A stretch of DNA of 64,000 nucleotides from positions 248,001 to 312,000 of the forward strand of contig CAWARY010000015.1 in the NCBI GenBank assembly GCA_963784645.1. The letters are read 5' to 3'. The DNA is from JBBRVW01 sp963784645 (GTDB lineage: Bacteria; Actinomycetota; Actinomycetes; JACCUZ01). Shown here piece by piece: positions 41,873 to 49,964 of the stretch (within the stretch, counting starts at the first letter, position 1; each line of letters starts with the position of its first letter). The notes beneath the pieces are model-generated. The model made no database searches, was not told where the DNA came from, and saw only the letters and a program-made list of their open reading frames with translations. The translations under genes and the position numbers were made by a program.

Positions 41873-42277
41873 ATGATGAGCAGCTACACGATCACCACCA
41901 CGGTGAATCTGCCGTACAAGGCGGCTGTCGACGCCGTCAGGGAGGCTCTCCAGCAGCAGGGCTTCGGGGTCCTGAGCGAGATCGACCTGGCGGCGGCGCT
42001 GAAGGACAAGCTCGGTGTCGACGTGGCCCCTCAGGTCATTCTCGGCGCCTGCCGGCCGCCGCTGGCCTACGAGGCCATCCAGGCCGATCCGTCGATCGCA
42101 GCCGTCCTGCCCTGCAACGTCGTCGTCCGTTCCCTCGACGAGGGGACCACGCTGGTCGAGGCCCTGGACCCGCAGTCGATGATGAGGCTCGCGGACAACG
42201 ACACCCTCCGGAAGGTGGCCGACGACGCCGGCCGTCGACTCGAGGCGACGCTCGCCGCCCTGACCGACGACCGCTGA
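41873..42277 (+). CDS. DUF302 domain protein
   Basis: A 134-aa protein with a single DUF302 domain: YKAAVDAVREALQQQGFGVL, then DLAAALKDKLG, ACRPPLAYEAI and LPCNVVVRSLDEGTTLVEALDPQ (two neighbouring blocks). The fold is found in many bacteria and the function is unknown; some proteins are linked to metal or redox stress. It may start at ATG 41873 or 41876; GGAGG lies just before the first. It is followed by the 3' end of the tmRNA gene after 29 nt on the other strand. Confidence 0.85.
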   Translation: MMSSYTITTTVNLPYKAAVDAVREALQQQGFGVLSEIDLAAALKDKLGVDVAPQVILGACRPPLAYEAIQADPSIAAVLPCNVVVRSLDEGTTLVEALDPQSMMRLADNDTLRKVADDAGRRLEATLAALTDDR

Positions 42278-42306
42278 CGGCGGTCCGCCTCGGTCGATGG
42301 TCATGG

Positions 42307-42678
42307 TGGTGGAGGTGGCGGGAATCGAACCCGCGTCCTTCGGTGCAGAGAAAGGGCTTCTCCGGGCGCAGCCTGCAGTTGATTTTCTCGGCCCCAGCAG
42401 TCACGCAGGCAAGCTGCTGACAGGCCCAGCCGCTGTGAGTTGTCCTGCGTGACCCCGCGGCCGGGTCACGCAGTGGAGCCCTCTAGCTGATGCCAGGATC
42501 CGGGCCGAAGGCACTCCCGGGCTGACAGCCTGCTCTCGCTACTTAGGCAGCGAGGGCGTAGGCGCGCTGATTGGAATCGGCGCTTGTTGTGGTGCTGGGC
42601 CTGGTTCACGAGATCATCCCAGCCATCCTCGGCCCGCTTCCCCTGACTTCACATCCGAAGTCGAGACCATTCACCCCC
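42307..42678 (-). ncRNA. ssrA: tmRNA (SsrA)
   Basis: The RNA of about 372 nt is on the minus strand. Its 5' end GGGGGUG pairs with CACCUCC near the 3' end, followed by ACCA, and the T-arm reads GGGTTCGATTCCCGCC. The tag frame (rc of 42543-42581) encodes ADSNQRAYALAA and a TAA stop, matching the usual 12-residue actinobacterial tag, which ends in YALAA in M. tuberculosis. The internal pseudoknots are GC-rich and complete as far as I can pair them. SmpB, its partner protein, is encoded 9 kb away in the window. Confidence 0.95.
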
Positions 42679-42696
42679 TGTGCAGTTGTACGGCCC

Positions 42697-42702
42697 AGTC
42701 TA
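42697..42702 (-). promoter_or_regulatory. ssrA: Candidate -10 box for tmRNA
   Basis: TAGACT on the minus strand is 18 nt before the mature 5' end at 42678. The precursor leader of about 12 nt would be removed by RNase P. No strong -35 is visible. Confidence 0.4.
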
Positions 42703-42767
42703 CGAGGCTCAGACGCTGGCAGCCACCCGGATGCTTTCCCCGGCCCTGGCTGGGTACAGGCGCGCGG

Positions 42768-44423
42768 ATGAGCACGACCGACGACCAGCGCATCCTGAGC
42801 GGCCGCTACCGCCTCGTCCGATCGATCGGGCAGGGCGGCATGGGCACCGTCTGGGAGGCGCACGACGACGTCCTGAACCGCCAGGTGGCGGTCAAGGAGG
42901 TCCGGTTCCCGCCCGAGCTGAGCGAGGGCGAGCTGGCCGACCTGCGCGAGCGCACCATGCGCGAGGCCCGCGCCACCGCCCGTCTGAGCCACCCGAACGT
43001 GGTCACGACCTACGACGTGGTCGAGGAGGACGGCCGGCCCTGGATCGTCATGGAGCTGCTGTCGACGCAGAGCCTGGCCGAGCTCCTGCGCGACGCCGGC
43101 CCGCTCCCCCCGCACCGGGTGGCCGAGATCGGCCTGGACGTGCTCGGCGCCCTGGAGGCTGCGCACGGCCAGGGGGTGGTGCACCGGGACGTCAAGCCGA
43201 GCAACGTGCTGATCACCGACGGGGGCCGGGCCGTGCTGACGGACTTCGGCATCGCGACGACTGCCGGCGACCCGGCGCTCACCTCCACCGGTGTCGTGCT
43301 CGGCTCCCCCGCGTACATGCCGCCCGAGCGGGCCCGGGGCCGGGCCTTCGGCCCCGAGAGCGACCTCTGGTCGCTCGGCGCGACGCTGTTCGCGGCGGCC
43401 GAGGGACGGCCGCCGTTCGAGGCGGACAACGCACTCGGCACCCTGACCGCGGTCATCTCCGACCCGGTCCCGCCGTTGTCCGCCGGCGGCCCGCTCGCGG
43501 GGGCCGTCGCCGGCCTGATGGCCAAGGATCCCGCCGCCCGGGCCGACATCCCGCACACGCGCGAGCTGCTCCGCCGGGCCGCCGCGGACCGATCGGGAGC
43601 CGCGGTCACCACGACCGTCCCGGTTGAGCCCGCCGACCGCACCCGGGCAGTTCCCGCGGCGGTCCCGGCGCCGGCCGTCCGCCGGGAGGAGCCGCCGCCC
43701 ACGTCGTACGAGCGCGACGACGACCGCAGCGACGACGGGCCTCGCCGGGGGATGCTCGTCGCGGCGCTCGTGGTTGCCGTCCTGATCGTCGGTGGTCTCG
43801 TCGTGCTCGCGCTCACCCAGCGGTCCGGCGACCCCAGCAGCTCGGCGTCGGACCCGACGACGTCGAGGACCCCGTCGTCGTCACCGTCGTCGTCGGCCTC
43901 CTCGTCGGCGCCGCCCACCAAGTCGAGCACTCCGAGCGAGACCGCCGGCTCGGGGCCGGCCGACAACGGGGTCCCGGCGGGCTTCCAGCTCTACCAGGAC
44001 GACACCGGCTTCTCGCTTGCCGTGCCGGACGGCTGGAACGCCCGGCAGCAGAGCGCCACCGCGGTCGACCTGGTCTCTCCCGACGGTGCGTCGTTCGTGC
44101 GGATCGACCAGACCGACAAGCCGAAGGACGACCCGAAGGCCGACTGGGAGAAGCAGGAGAAGTCGGTGAGCAAACGGCTCCCCGACTACCAGCGGGTGTC
44201 GATCGAGTCGGTCGACTACCGCGGCTGGCCGGCCGCCGACTGGGAGTTCACCTTCGTCGAGAACGGCGCGACGGTGCATGTGCGCAACCGTGGCTTCGTC
44301 ACCGACGACCAGCACGGGTACGCGCTCTACTACTCGGTGCCGGACTCGCAGTGGTCCACCGACCAGACCCAGCAGGTCTACCAGGTCGCGGCCGACACCT
44401 TCCAGCCGGCCGGCGGCGGCTGA
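42768..44423 (+). CDS. Transmembrane Ser/Thr protein kinase (PknB-like)
   Basis: A 551-aa kinase. Residues 14-270 are the kinase domain: GQGGMG loop (21-26), K43, HRDVKPSN with D141, DFG (159-161) and the activation segment SPAYMPPERARG. A single TM spans 329-349. The outside part starts with a Ser/Thr/Pro-rich linker of about 45 residues and ends in a domain of about 150 residues (GFQLYQDDTGFSLAVPDGW), which has no PASTA repeats and may sense a cell-wall or peptide ligand. It follows tmRNA and precedes a LAL regulator on the same strand, 86 nt apart. Confidence 0.93.
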   Translation: MSTTDDQRILSGRYRLVRSIGQGGMGTVWEAHDDVLNRQVAVKEVRFPPELSEGELADLRERTMREARATARLSHPNVVTTYDVVEEDGRPWIVMELLSTQSLAELLRDAGPLPPHRVAEIGLDVLGALEAAHGQGVVHRDVKPSNVLITDGGRAVLTDFGIATTAGDPALTSTGVVLGSPAYMPPERARGRAFGPESDLWSLGATLFAAAEGRPPFEADNALGTLTAVISDPVPPLSAGGPLAGAVAGLMAKDPAARADIPHTRELLRRAAADRSGAAVTTTVPVEPADRTRAVPAAVPAPAVRREEPPPTSYERDDDRSDDGPRRGMLVAALVVAVLIVGGLVVLALTQRSGDPSSSASDPTTSRTPSSSPSSSASSSAPPTKSSTPSETAGSGPADNGVPAGFQLYQDDTGFSLAVPDGWNARQQSATAVDLVSPDGASFVRIDQTDKPKDDPKADWEKQEKSVSKRLPDYQRVSIESVDYRGWPAADWEFTFVENGATVHVRNRGFVTDDQHGYALYYSVPDSQWSTDQTQQVYQVAADTFQPAGGG

Positions 44424-44497
44424 GGCGAACGATCGGAGCCAGGAGCCGCGCGAGCCGGCCGCCTGAAATTCGTTGCCCATCGTGAGGGCGGGCGGCG

Positions 44498-44503
44498 GAT
44501 ACT
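44498..44503 (+). promoter_or_regulatory. -10 box for the LAL regulator gene
   Basis: GATACT is followed by 6 nt and the GTG at 44510, so a leaderless start is likely, rather than the ATG at 44522. Confidence 0.4.
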
Positions 44504-44509
44504 CCAACG

Positions 44510-47473
44510 GTGGCCAGGACGATGGTCAGTCCGGACCTCGTGGGGCGAGAGCCACAGCTGGGCCAGCTCGTCGAGGCGCTGTCCCGCGCCTACGCCGGAC
44601 TCCCAGGCACCGTCCTGCTGCCCGGCGAGGCAGGGGTCGGGAAGACCCGACTGTTGCGGGAGTTCCTCGCCGTGGCGCGCGAGCGTGGCGCGACGGCAGT
44701 GTCCGGCGCCTGCATGGAGGTCAGCGCAGGGGACTTGCCATTTGTGCCGTTCCGCAGCGTGCTGCGGGACATGGTCCGGGGTCGACCCGTGCACGAGAGC
44801 GAGCGGCTGCTCGGGACCACCTGGCGGGATCTGCACGTTCTCCTACCGGAGCTGGCCCCCGCGCAGGCATCGGGCGAGGCACGGAGCACCCCGCACGCCT
44901 TCGACGTGATGGCCGCGGTCGTCGAGGCACTCACGCGTGAGTCGCCGCTGGTCCTGGCGATCGACGACGCTCAGTGGGCCGACCAGTCGACCCTTCAGCT
45001 GCTGCGCTACCTGCACCAGGCCGACTCGCGCCGACCGCTGTTGCTGGTCGTCGCCTACCGCAGCGAGGAGCTGCCCCCCGACGCCGCTCGCCGCAAGGCG
45101 TTCGAGGAGCTGAGCCGGTCGGCCGACGACGTCGTCGCGGTCAGCCCGCTCACGCACGAGCAGGTGGCCGCTCTCGTCGGGACCATCGGCGCCGAGCTGA
45201 GCCCCACCTCACTGAGCCGCCTGCAGGATCGGTGCGGCGGCCTGCCGTTCCTGGTCGAGGAGCTGGTCTCCGCCGAGCGCGAAGGCCTCACACGCGGCAT
45301 CCCGGGGCGGGTACGCGATGTCGTACGGCTCCGGCTGGGAGCATTGTCCGCTGACGCGCAACTCGTCACCACCCTCGTCGCCGTGGCGGCCCGGCCACTT
45401 CGGCATCGGGTGCTGCAGAACGCCGCGAACCTGCCCTCCCGGCACTTCGCGGACGCCCTCGCCGAGTCGCTGTCAGCGCGGCTCCTGACCACCGACGTGG
45501 ACAACCGCACGTATGCCTTCCACCACGACGTCGCGCGCGAGATCGTGCACGACGACCTCTTCCCCGCGAGCCGGATCGATCTGCATTTCCGGCTCGCAGT
45601 CGCGCTGCAGTCCGACCTCCGGGTCGACGCCTATGCAGGTCGGCTCTGCGAGGTGGCGCACCACTGGCTGCAGACGGACACCCACGAGGAGCACGCGTTG
45701 CGCGCCTCGCTGCTGGCCGCCAGGGCATCGACCCGAGACCACGCGCACCCCGAGGCGCTGCGGCAGTACGCGAATGCCCTCAGGCTGTGGTCGCGAGTCG
45801 ACGACGCCGAGCTGATCTCCGGTACGGACTTCGTGGCCCTGAGCATCGAGGCCGCCGAGTCCGGCCACTGGGCCGGTGACACCGGGGCCGCGCTGCGACA
45901 CATCGATGGGGCCCTGGCGACCGTGGCGAGCGACGACGCAGAACTTGTCACTGTCCTGCACGAACGTCGCACCCACTACTCGTGGTTGGACAGCGGGCGC
46001 CTCGATCGTGGCGGGGACACGCTTGCCCGCCTCGGTTCGGCGGCAACGCGGGAACGCATGCGGGCCAGCGACCTGATGCAGGCCGGACGCTACGCCGACA
46101 GCCTCACTCCCGCCGAGGCGGCTGTGGACCTGGCCCGCGCCGCAGGAGCCACCGGGGACGAGATCCGGGCCGGCATCATCCTCGGGGTCGGGCTGGCGTT
46201 CACCGGTCACCCCGATGCAGGGATCGCGACCATCGAGTCAGCCCGGGTGCGGGCGATGCGCGACGGCAGCCCGGAGGAGGTGGTGGCAGCGCACGTCAAC
46301 ATGGCCTTCGTTCTGCTTGGCGTCGGCAACATGGAGAAGGCGGCAGACGTAGCCCTCGCCGGTCTGCGGGAGGCCATCACGCGAGGTGTCGGCGGCTCGG
46401 ACGGGGCGATCCTGGCCGGGAACGCGGCCGAGGCGCTAGCCAGGCTCGGCCGGCTGGATGAGGCCGCGAAGGTGGTTCATGACGGACTGAGCCATCACCC
46501 ACCGCCTGCACTCAGGTCCTTCCTCGCGCTGACCGGTGCCGAGGTGGACGTCCTCCGGGGCCGGCTGAGCGACGGCGCGGCCGCGCTGGACGACATCATG
46601 GCGCGCGGCCTTCTTGACGACTTCCAGTTCCAGCAGCAGATGCGCGCCGTGGAGGCGGAGCTGCAGCTGTGGGATCCGGCATCCTCGAAGCATTGGGTGC
46701 TCGACGACCTGCGGGCCGGGCTCGGCTCCAGCATCGCCGCTGACGCCGGCGAGGAGGACGTCCTCCTCACGGCCCGCCTGCTCTGGCTGGGAGTCCGTGC
46801 CGACGCCGACTCACGCAGTCGGGCCGAGGTATCGGCAGACGAGGCTCGGCTCGGGGCCCTCGTCGCAGATGGCAAGGACTTGTGCGACCGAGCCGATGCC
46901 TTGCCCCTGCGCGTTGCGGCTGACGGGGTACGGCAACAGCTGGACCGGTACCTGCACCTCATCGAAGGTGAGATGTCGCGGCTGCGCGCCGAACCCGACC
47001 CTGTGCCCTGGGATCGAGCAGCGCGGCGGGCCGCTGACGACCCGTACCTCATGGCCTACGCCCTGTGGCGCAAGGGCTCCGCCCTGCGAGCCCTCCGGCG
47101 ACGACGCGAAGCGACGCAGGCGTTTCGGGAAGCTCACCAGGTCGCCGATCGGACTGGGCTCCGAGCCGTTGCGTCAGCCGTGGTGGCGGCTGCGCACTCG
47201 CTCGGGGTCGGCCTGGACCGCACTGCTGACCTGCGGCCTACCCCTCCGGACCGGCCGTTCCACCTCACCACGAGGGAGCTGGAGGTGCTGGGGCTTCTGG
47301 TGAGCGGGGCGACGAACCGACGAATCGCCACCGCGCTCAGGATGACCGAGAAGACCGCCAGCGTGCACGTCTCGCACATCCTCACCAAGCTCTCCGTGAA
47401 CAGCCGGGGAGAGGCCGTCGCACGGGCCTACGAGGTGGGACTCGCCCGCTCTCCCGTCAACACGGGTGACTGA
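44510..47473 (+). CDS. LAL-type LuxR family ATP-binding transcriptional regulator
   Basis: A 987-aa STAND-like regulator. The N-terminal part is an AAA/NACHT-like ATPase with Walker A PGEAGVGKT (residues 38-46) and Walker B LAIDDAQWADQ near 150. The middle 500 residues are mostly helical repeats of the TPR kind. The C-terminal 65 residues are a LuxR helix-turn-helix (LTTRELEVLGLLVSGATNRR, then TEKTASVHVSHILTKL). LAL regulators act as single-protein sensor-activators. Codon choice looks less G/C-biased at third positions than in flanking genes (by eye). No target operon is obvious except the nearby peptidase gene. Confidence 0.88.
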   Translation: MARTMVSPDLVGREPQLGQLVEALSRAYAGLPGTVLLPGEAGVGKTRLLREFLAVARERGATAVSGACMEVSAGDLPFVPFRSVLRDMVRGRPVHESERLLGTTWRDLHVLLPELAPAQASGEARSTPHAFDVMAAVVEALTRESPLVLAIDDAQWADQSTLQLLRYLHQADSRRPLLLVVAYRSEELPPDAARRKAFEELSRSADDVVAVSPLTHEQVAALVGTIGAELSPTSLSRLQDRCGGLPFLVEELVSAEREGLTRGIPGRVRDVVRLRLGALSADAQLVTTLVAVAARPLRHRVLQNAANLPSRHFADALAESLSARLLTTDVDNRTYAFHHDVAREIVHDDLFPASRIDLHFRLAVALQSDLRVDAYAGRLCEVAHHWLQTDTHEEHALRASLLAARASTRDHAHPEALRQYANALRLWSRVDDAELISGTDFVALSIEAAESGHWAGDTGAALRHIDGALATVASDDAELVTVLHERRTHYSWLDSGRLDRGGDTLARLGSAATRERMRASDLMQAGRYADSLTPAEAAVDLARAAGATGDEIRAGIILGVGLAFTGHPDAGIATIESARVRAMRDGSPEEVVAAHVNMAFVLLGVGNMEKAADVALAGLREAITRGVGGSDGAILAGNAAEALARLGRLDEAAKVVHDGLSHHPPPALRSFLALTGAEVDVLRGRLSDGAAALDDIMARGLLDDFQFQQQMRAVEAELQLWDPASSKHWVLDDLRAGLGSSIAADAGEEDVLLTARLLWLGVRADADSRSRAEVSADEARLGALVADGKDLCDRADALPLRVAADGVRQQLDRYLHLIEGEMSRLRAEPDPVPWDRAARRAADDPYLMAYALWRKGSALRALRRRREATQAFREAHQVADRTGLRAVASAVVAAAHSLGVGLDRTADLRPTPPDRPFHLTTRELEVLGLLVSGATNRRIATALRMTEKTASVHVSHILTKLSVNSRGEAVARAYEVGLARSPVNTGD

Positions 47474-47834
47474 GCTTCTTGCTCGGATCCGCCAGGTCCA
47501 CCAGTTCCGGATCGCCGTACTGACGCAGCACCTCGAAGGAGACACCCGGTTCCTGCAGCGCCGGTGGACGTTCGGTCATCGCCTCGGCGATGCGCAGTCG
47601 GTCAGCGGTCAACGCGAAGACGTCGCGGTACTGCGTGACGAGCTCGAACACGATGTCGTTCTCGGTGTACCGGTTACCGAGCCAGCGGGGCAGGGCGACG
47701 TCAGCACCGACGGTTGCCTTGGTAGGCAGGGTCTCGTAGAGCCAACGGAGCAGTCGATCGGCACGCCCGACCTCACCGGGGTTCAGAGGGCTGCCGCTCG
47801 GGAGCGTGAACCTGGTCCGCAACTCGTAGCGCAT
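47457..47834 (-). CDS. Unknown 125-aa protein
   Basis: A small cytosolic protein that I cannot assign. Features: MRYELRTRFTLPSGSPLN start, GEVGRADRLLRWLYE helix, IVFELVTQYRDVFALTADRL and a final VSFEVLRQYGDPELVDLADP. No cysteine pairs or signal peptide. The ATG at 47834 has AAGGGG and GGAG upstream, so I prefer it to 47867. It is divergent from the clostripain-type peptidase across 107 nt and overlaps the LAL gene end by 17 nt. It could be a partner, substrate or inhibitor of the peptidase; that is inference from position. Confidence 0.55.
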   Translation of the reverse strand: MRYELRTRFTLPSGSPLNPGEVGRADRLLRWLYETLPTKATVGADVALPRWLGNRYTENDIVFELVTQYRDVFALTADRLRIAEAMTERPPALQEPGVSFEVLRQYGDPELVDLADPSKKLSHPC

Positions 47835-47941
47835 CTCCGGCCCCTTCCGGTTGACGCCGACCTGCAACGGGACTTACCTGAGGGCGGCAGTCTCCCGTCG
47901 CCAGCCTCATCCCGTCGCCCGACGAGCGCAAGGGGGCACCC

Positions 47942-48979
47942 GTGGACAGGTGGAGCGTCATCGTCTGGGCTGCAGTGACCAGCGACCTGGAGTCCGCGAT
48001 CGAGGCCGACCTCATGGAGGCGTGGACCGCACTGAAGGCACTCGACGCGGGCGACGACCTTCACGTCCACGTCTTCCTGAACGGTCCCCGTGACACCTCC
48101 CTCGGGATCCGTTCCTGGCCCGAGCCCGGGGTCGGGCGGCCAGCCGACGCAACAGCCGCCGACATGCTGAGGGACGCACTGCAGGACACCGCGTGCTGGG
48201 CGGACGCGGGGCGCAAGCGGCTGCTCGTCCTGTGGGGGCACGGCAACCGTGCCTTTCCCGCCGGCGAGATCGTCTCCCGCGTGCAGCTCGACGCCCTCCT
48301 GCCCGACGTCCCGTCAGCGGAGCGGGTCGCCGAGTCCATCCGGCAGTCGCCCGACATCATCGGCTACGACGCCTGCCGGATGGCCTCGCTGTCGACCGTC
48401 CGAACCTTTGCGCAGGTCTGCCCGGATGCCGTCTTCGTGGGCTCGATGGTCCCCGAACCTGCCAGTGGGTGGCCCTACTTCCAGCTGCTGCGATCCCTTC
48501 GGCAGGGCTGGGACAAGTACGCGGTAGCCACCGCGCTGGTCGAGGCCTATGCAGCCTCCGTCGACACGAGCGACTGGTGCATGGTCGCCCTTGACCTGGC
48601 CAAGGTGGCACCGCACGACGGGTCGCCCGGACTGGAGGCCGCCCTGGCGAAGCTGACGGAAGCGACACCTCCCAGCGCCGTCGAGTTCTACTCCGCCGCG
48701 GAAGGCGCCGACCTGCTCGACGACACCAACCTGGTGGACCTGGGCGCTCTCATGCGACGCCTCGACCTCGTCGGATCTCGGCCCGACGCGACGGCAGTCC
48801 GCGCAGCCCTGCTCGAGACCGTCATCGCCCGACGGGCCGGCGGCAGCCTCGTCGGCAGGGACGGCATCGCGGTCGGGGTCGAGCTCCCGCCCGCCGTCCT
48901 GCCCGACGAGTCGTGGACGGACCCGCCGGACTGGGTCCGGGTACTTCCGGAGCTCGCGCCACCCAGACGTCCTGGATAA
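47942..48979 (+). CDS. Clostripain-type (C11, caspase-fold) peptidase
   Basis: A 345-aa protein with the caspase/hemoglobinase dyad arrangement: H100 in RLLVLWGHGNRAF and C145 in IIGYDACRMASL, 45 residues apart, in the usual strand-loop positions. There is no signal peptide, so it should act in the cytoplasm, whereas classical clostripain is secreted. The C-terminal half (about 200-345) is variable and helical. AAGGGGG lies 6 nt before the GTG. The neighbours are a LAL regulator and a divergent unknown 125-aa gene. Cytosolic members in bacteria are linked to self-limiting or stress proteolysis; here that is only a possibility. Confidence 0.78.
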   Translation: MDRWSVIVWAAVTSDLESAIEADLMEAWTALKALDAGDDLHVHVFLNGPRDTSLGIRSWPEPGVGRPADATAADMLRDALQDTACWADAGRKRLLVLWGHGNRAFPAGEIVSRVQLDALLPDVPSAERVAESIRQSPDIIGYDACRMASLSTVRTFAQVCPDAVFVGSMVPEPASGWPYFQLLRSLRQGWDKYAVATALVEAYAASVDTSDWCMVALDLAKVAPHDGSPGLEAALAKLTEATPPSAVEFYSAAEGADLLDDTNLVDLGALMRRLDLVGSRPDATAVRAALLETVIARRAGGSLVGRDGIAVGVELPPAVLPDESWTDPPDWVRVLPELAPPRRPG

Positions 48980-49048
48980 GGCTGCTGCCCACGCCGGCTA
49001 GGCAGGATGCCGGAGGCCGCCGCACGCTGACGGCCGGACGCTGCGGGC

Positions 49049-49525
49049 ATGACCTTCACCAGCCAGCAGCAGCTCGACCCGGCCGATACCGGTGCCGCCC
49101 GTCGACGTGGCGTCTCGGTGGCTCTGGCCGCCGCAGCGGTTGCGGCAGCCGTCACTGCCGGCCCGACCGCGCTCACGGTCGCCCGGGCCGTCACCAACCT
49201 GCCCACCTCCGCGGTCGCTATCGCCTGGGCGCGGGCTCACGACGGTCGCTGCGACGTGCACGAGGACCTCACCGTGACCTGCGCGTCGATGCACGGCGGC
49301 TATGCCCACGCCGGCACCACCATCGGCAACACCTGGTTGTACGGCGACCTGGGCGGGCCGGACCGGCACCGGCACGAGTCGCGGCACTCCGACCAGTGGG
49401 CCATGTTCGGGGTCACCTTCCCGGCCCTGTACGGCACCGAGTGCGCCCGTACCGGCGGCGACGCCCATCGCAACGTCTTCGAGCGGTGGGCCGGGCTGGG
49501 CGACGGGGGCTACCGCACCCGCTGA
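49049..49525 (+). CDS. Small exported or membrane-anchored unknown protein
   Basis: A 158-aa protein with a basic N-region (AARRRG) and a hydrophobic segment at about 22-40 (VSVALAAAAVAAAVTAGPTA) that could be a signal peptide or anchor. The mature part is rich in His, Gly and Asp, with four cysteines (DGRCDVHED, VTCASMHGG, TECARTGG and others) that may form disulfides. I recognise no family. It sits after the peptidase gene by 69 nt on the same strand and before a strong terminator hairpin. Confidence 0.6.
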   Translation: MTFTSQQQLDPADTGAARRRGVSVALAAAAVAAAVTAGPTALTVARAVTNLPTSAVAIAWARAHDGRCDVHEDLTVTCASMHGGYAHAGTTIGNTWLYGDLGGPDRHRHESRHSDQWAMFGVTFPALYGTECARTGGDAHRNVFERWAGLGDGGYRTR

Positions 49526-49533
49526 GCGCCGGA

Positions 49534-49581
49534 CAGCAGGAGGGCCGGGTCCGAGAGATCGGACCCGGCCCTCCCGTGCTG
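49534..49581 (+). terminator. Strong hairpin after the exported-protein gene
   Basis: GGAGGGCCGGGTCCG and CGGACCCGGCCCTCC form a perfect 15-bp stem around AGAGAT. The flanking CAGCA and TGCTG can extend the stem with a small bulge. There is no T-run. It also lies 30 nt after the stop of the convergent dispanin gene. Confidence 0.7.
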
Positions 49582-49610
49582 TGACCAGCGGTTCGGCGGA
49601 GGTGGTGCGG

Positions 49611-49895
49611 TCAGCCGCCGGCGCCGAGCACGATGACCAGCAGGAAGCCGGCCGTGACGGCCAGGCTGGCCCGGACCAGCCGGAGCGCCGCGCGCGAGGC
49701 GCGGCGAGCGCCCTCGACGTCACCGGCTGCGAGCCGGGTCCGCACATTGCCGGCGCAGACGACGGCGGCGACCCCGGTCGGGGCGAAGCAGACCAGGGTG
49801 CACACGACGGCAGCAACCAGGTGGCTGCGCACCTGCTCCGGTGCACCGGGGTAGATCGTAGGGACCGGCTGACGCTGGGTCTCGAGGTAGGTCAT
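49611..49895 (-). CDS. CD225/dispanin family membrane protein
   Basis: A 94-aa membrane protein. The pattern is that of dispanins: a hydrophobic segment with a cysteine and proline (VRSHLVAAVVCTLVCFAP), a loop GNVRTRLAAGDVEGARRASR, and a second hydrophobic segment near the C-terminus. Actinobacterial dispanins are common and their role is unknown; in vertebrates the family includes the IFITM antiviral proteins. I chose the ATG at 49895. A GACCGT box 6 nt upstream may be the -10. Confidence 0.78.
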   Translation of the reverse strand: MTYLETQRQPVPTIYPGAPEQVRSHLVAAVVCTLVCFAPTGVAAVVCAGNVRTRLAAGDVEGARRASRAALRLVRASLAVTAGFLLVIVLGAGG

Positions 49896-49964
49896 GCTCC
49901 GACGGTCGTGCCGAGCGCGCCTCACAGCGTCCGGCGATCTCCTTAGCAGCCCCTCCCGGCACCC

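Noticed and set aside
42307..42678. tRNA gene suggested by the GGGTTCGATTCCC arm
   Set aside because: The arm belongs to tmRNA: no anticodon arm follows and the tag frame and paired 5' and 3' ends are present.
44424..44509. Possible operon of the Ser/Thr kinase with the LAL regulator
   Set aside because: The 86-nt spacer and a separate -10-like box before the LAL start make independent transcription at least as likely; a functional link is not claimed.
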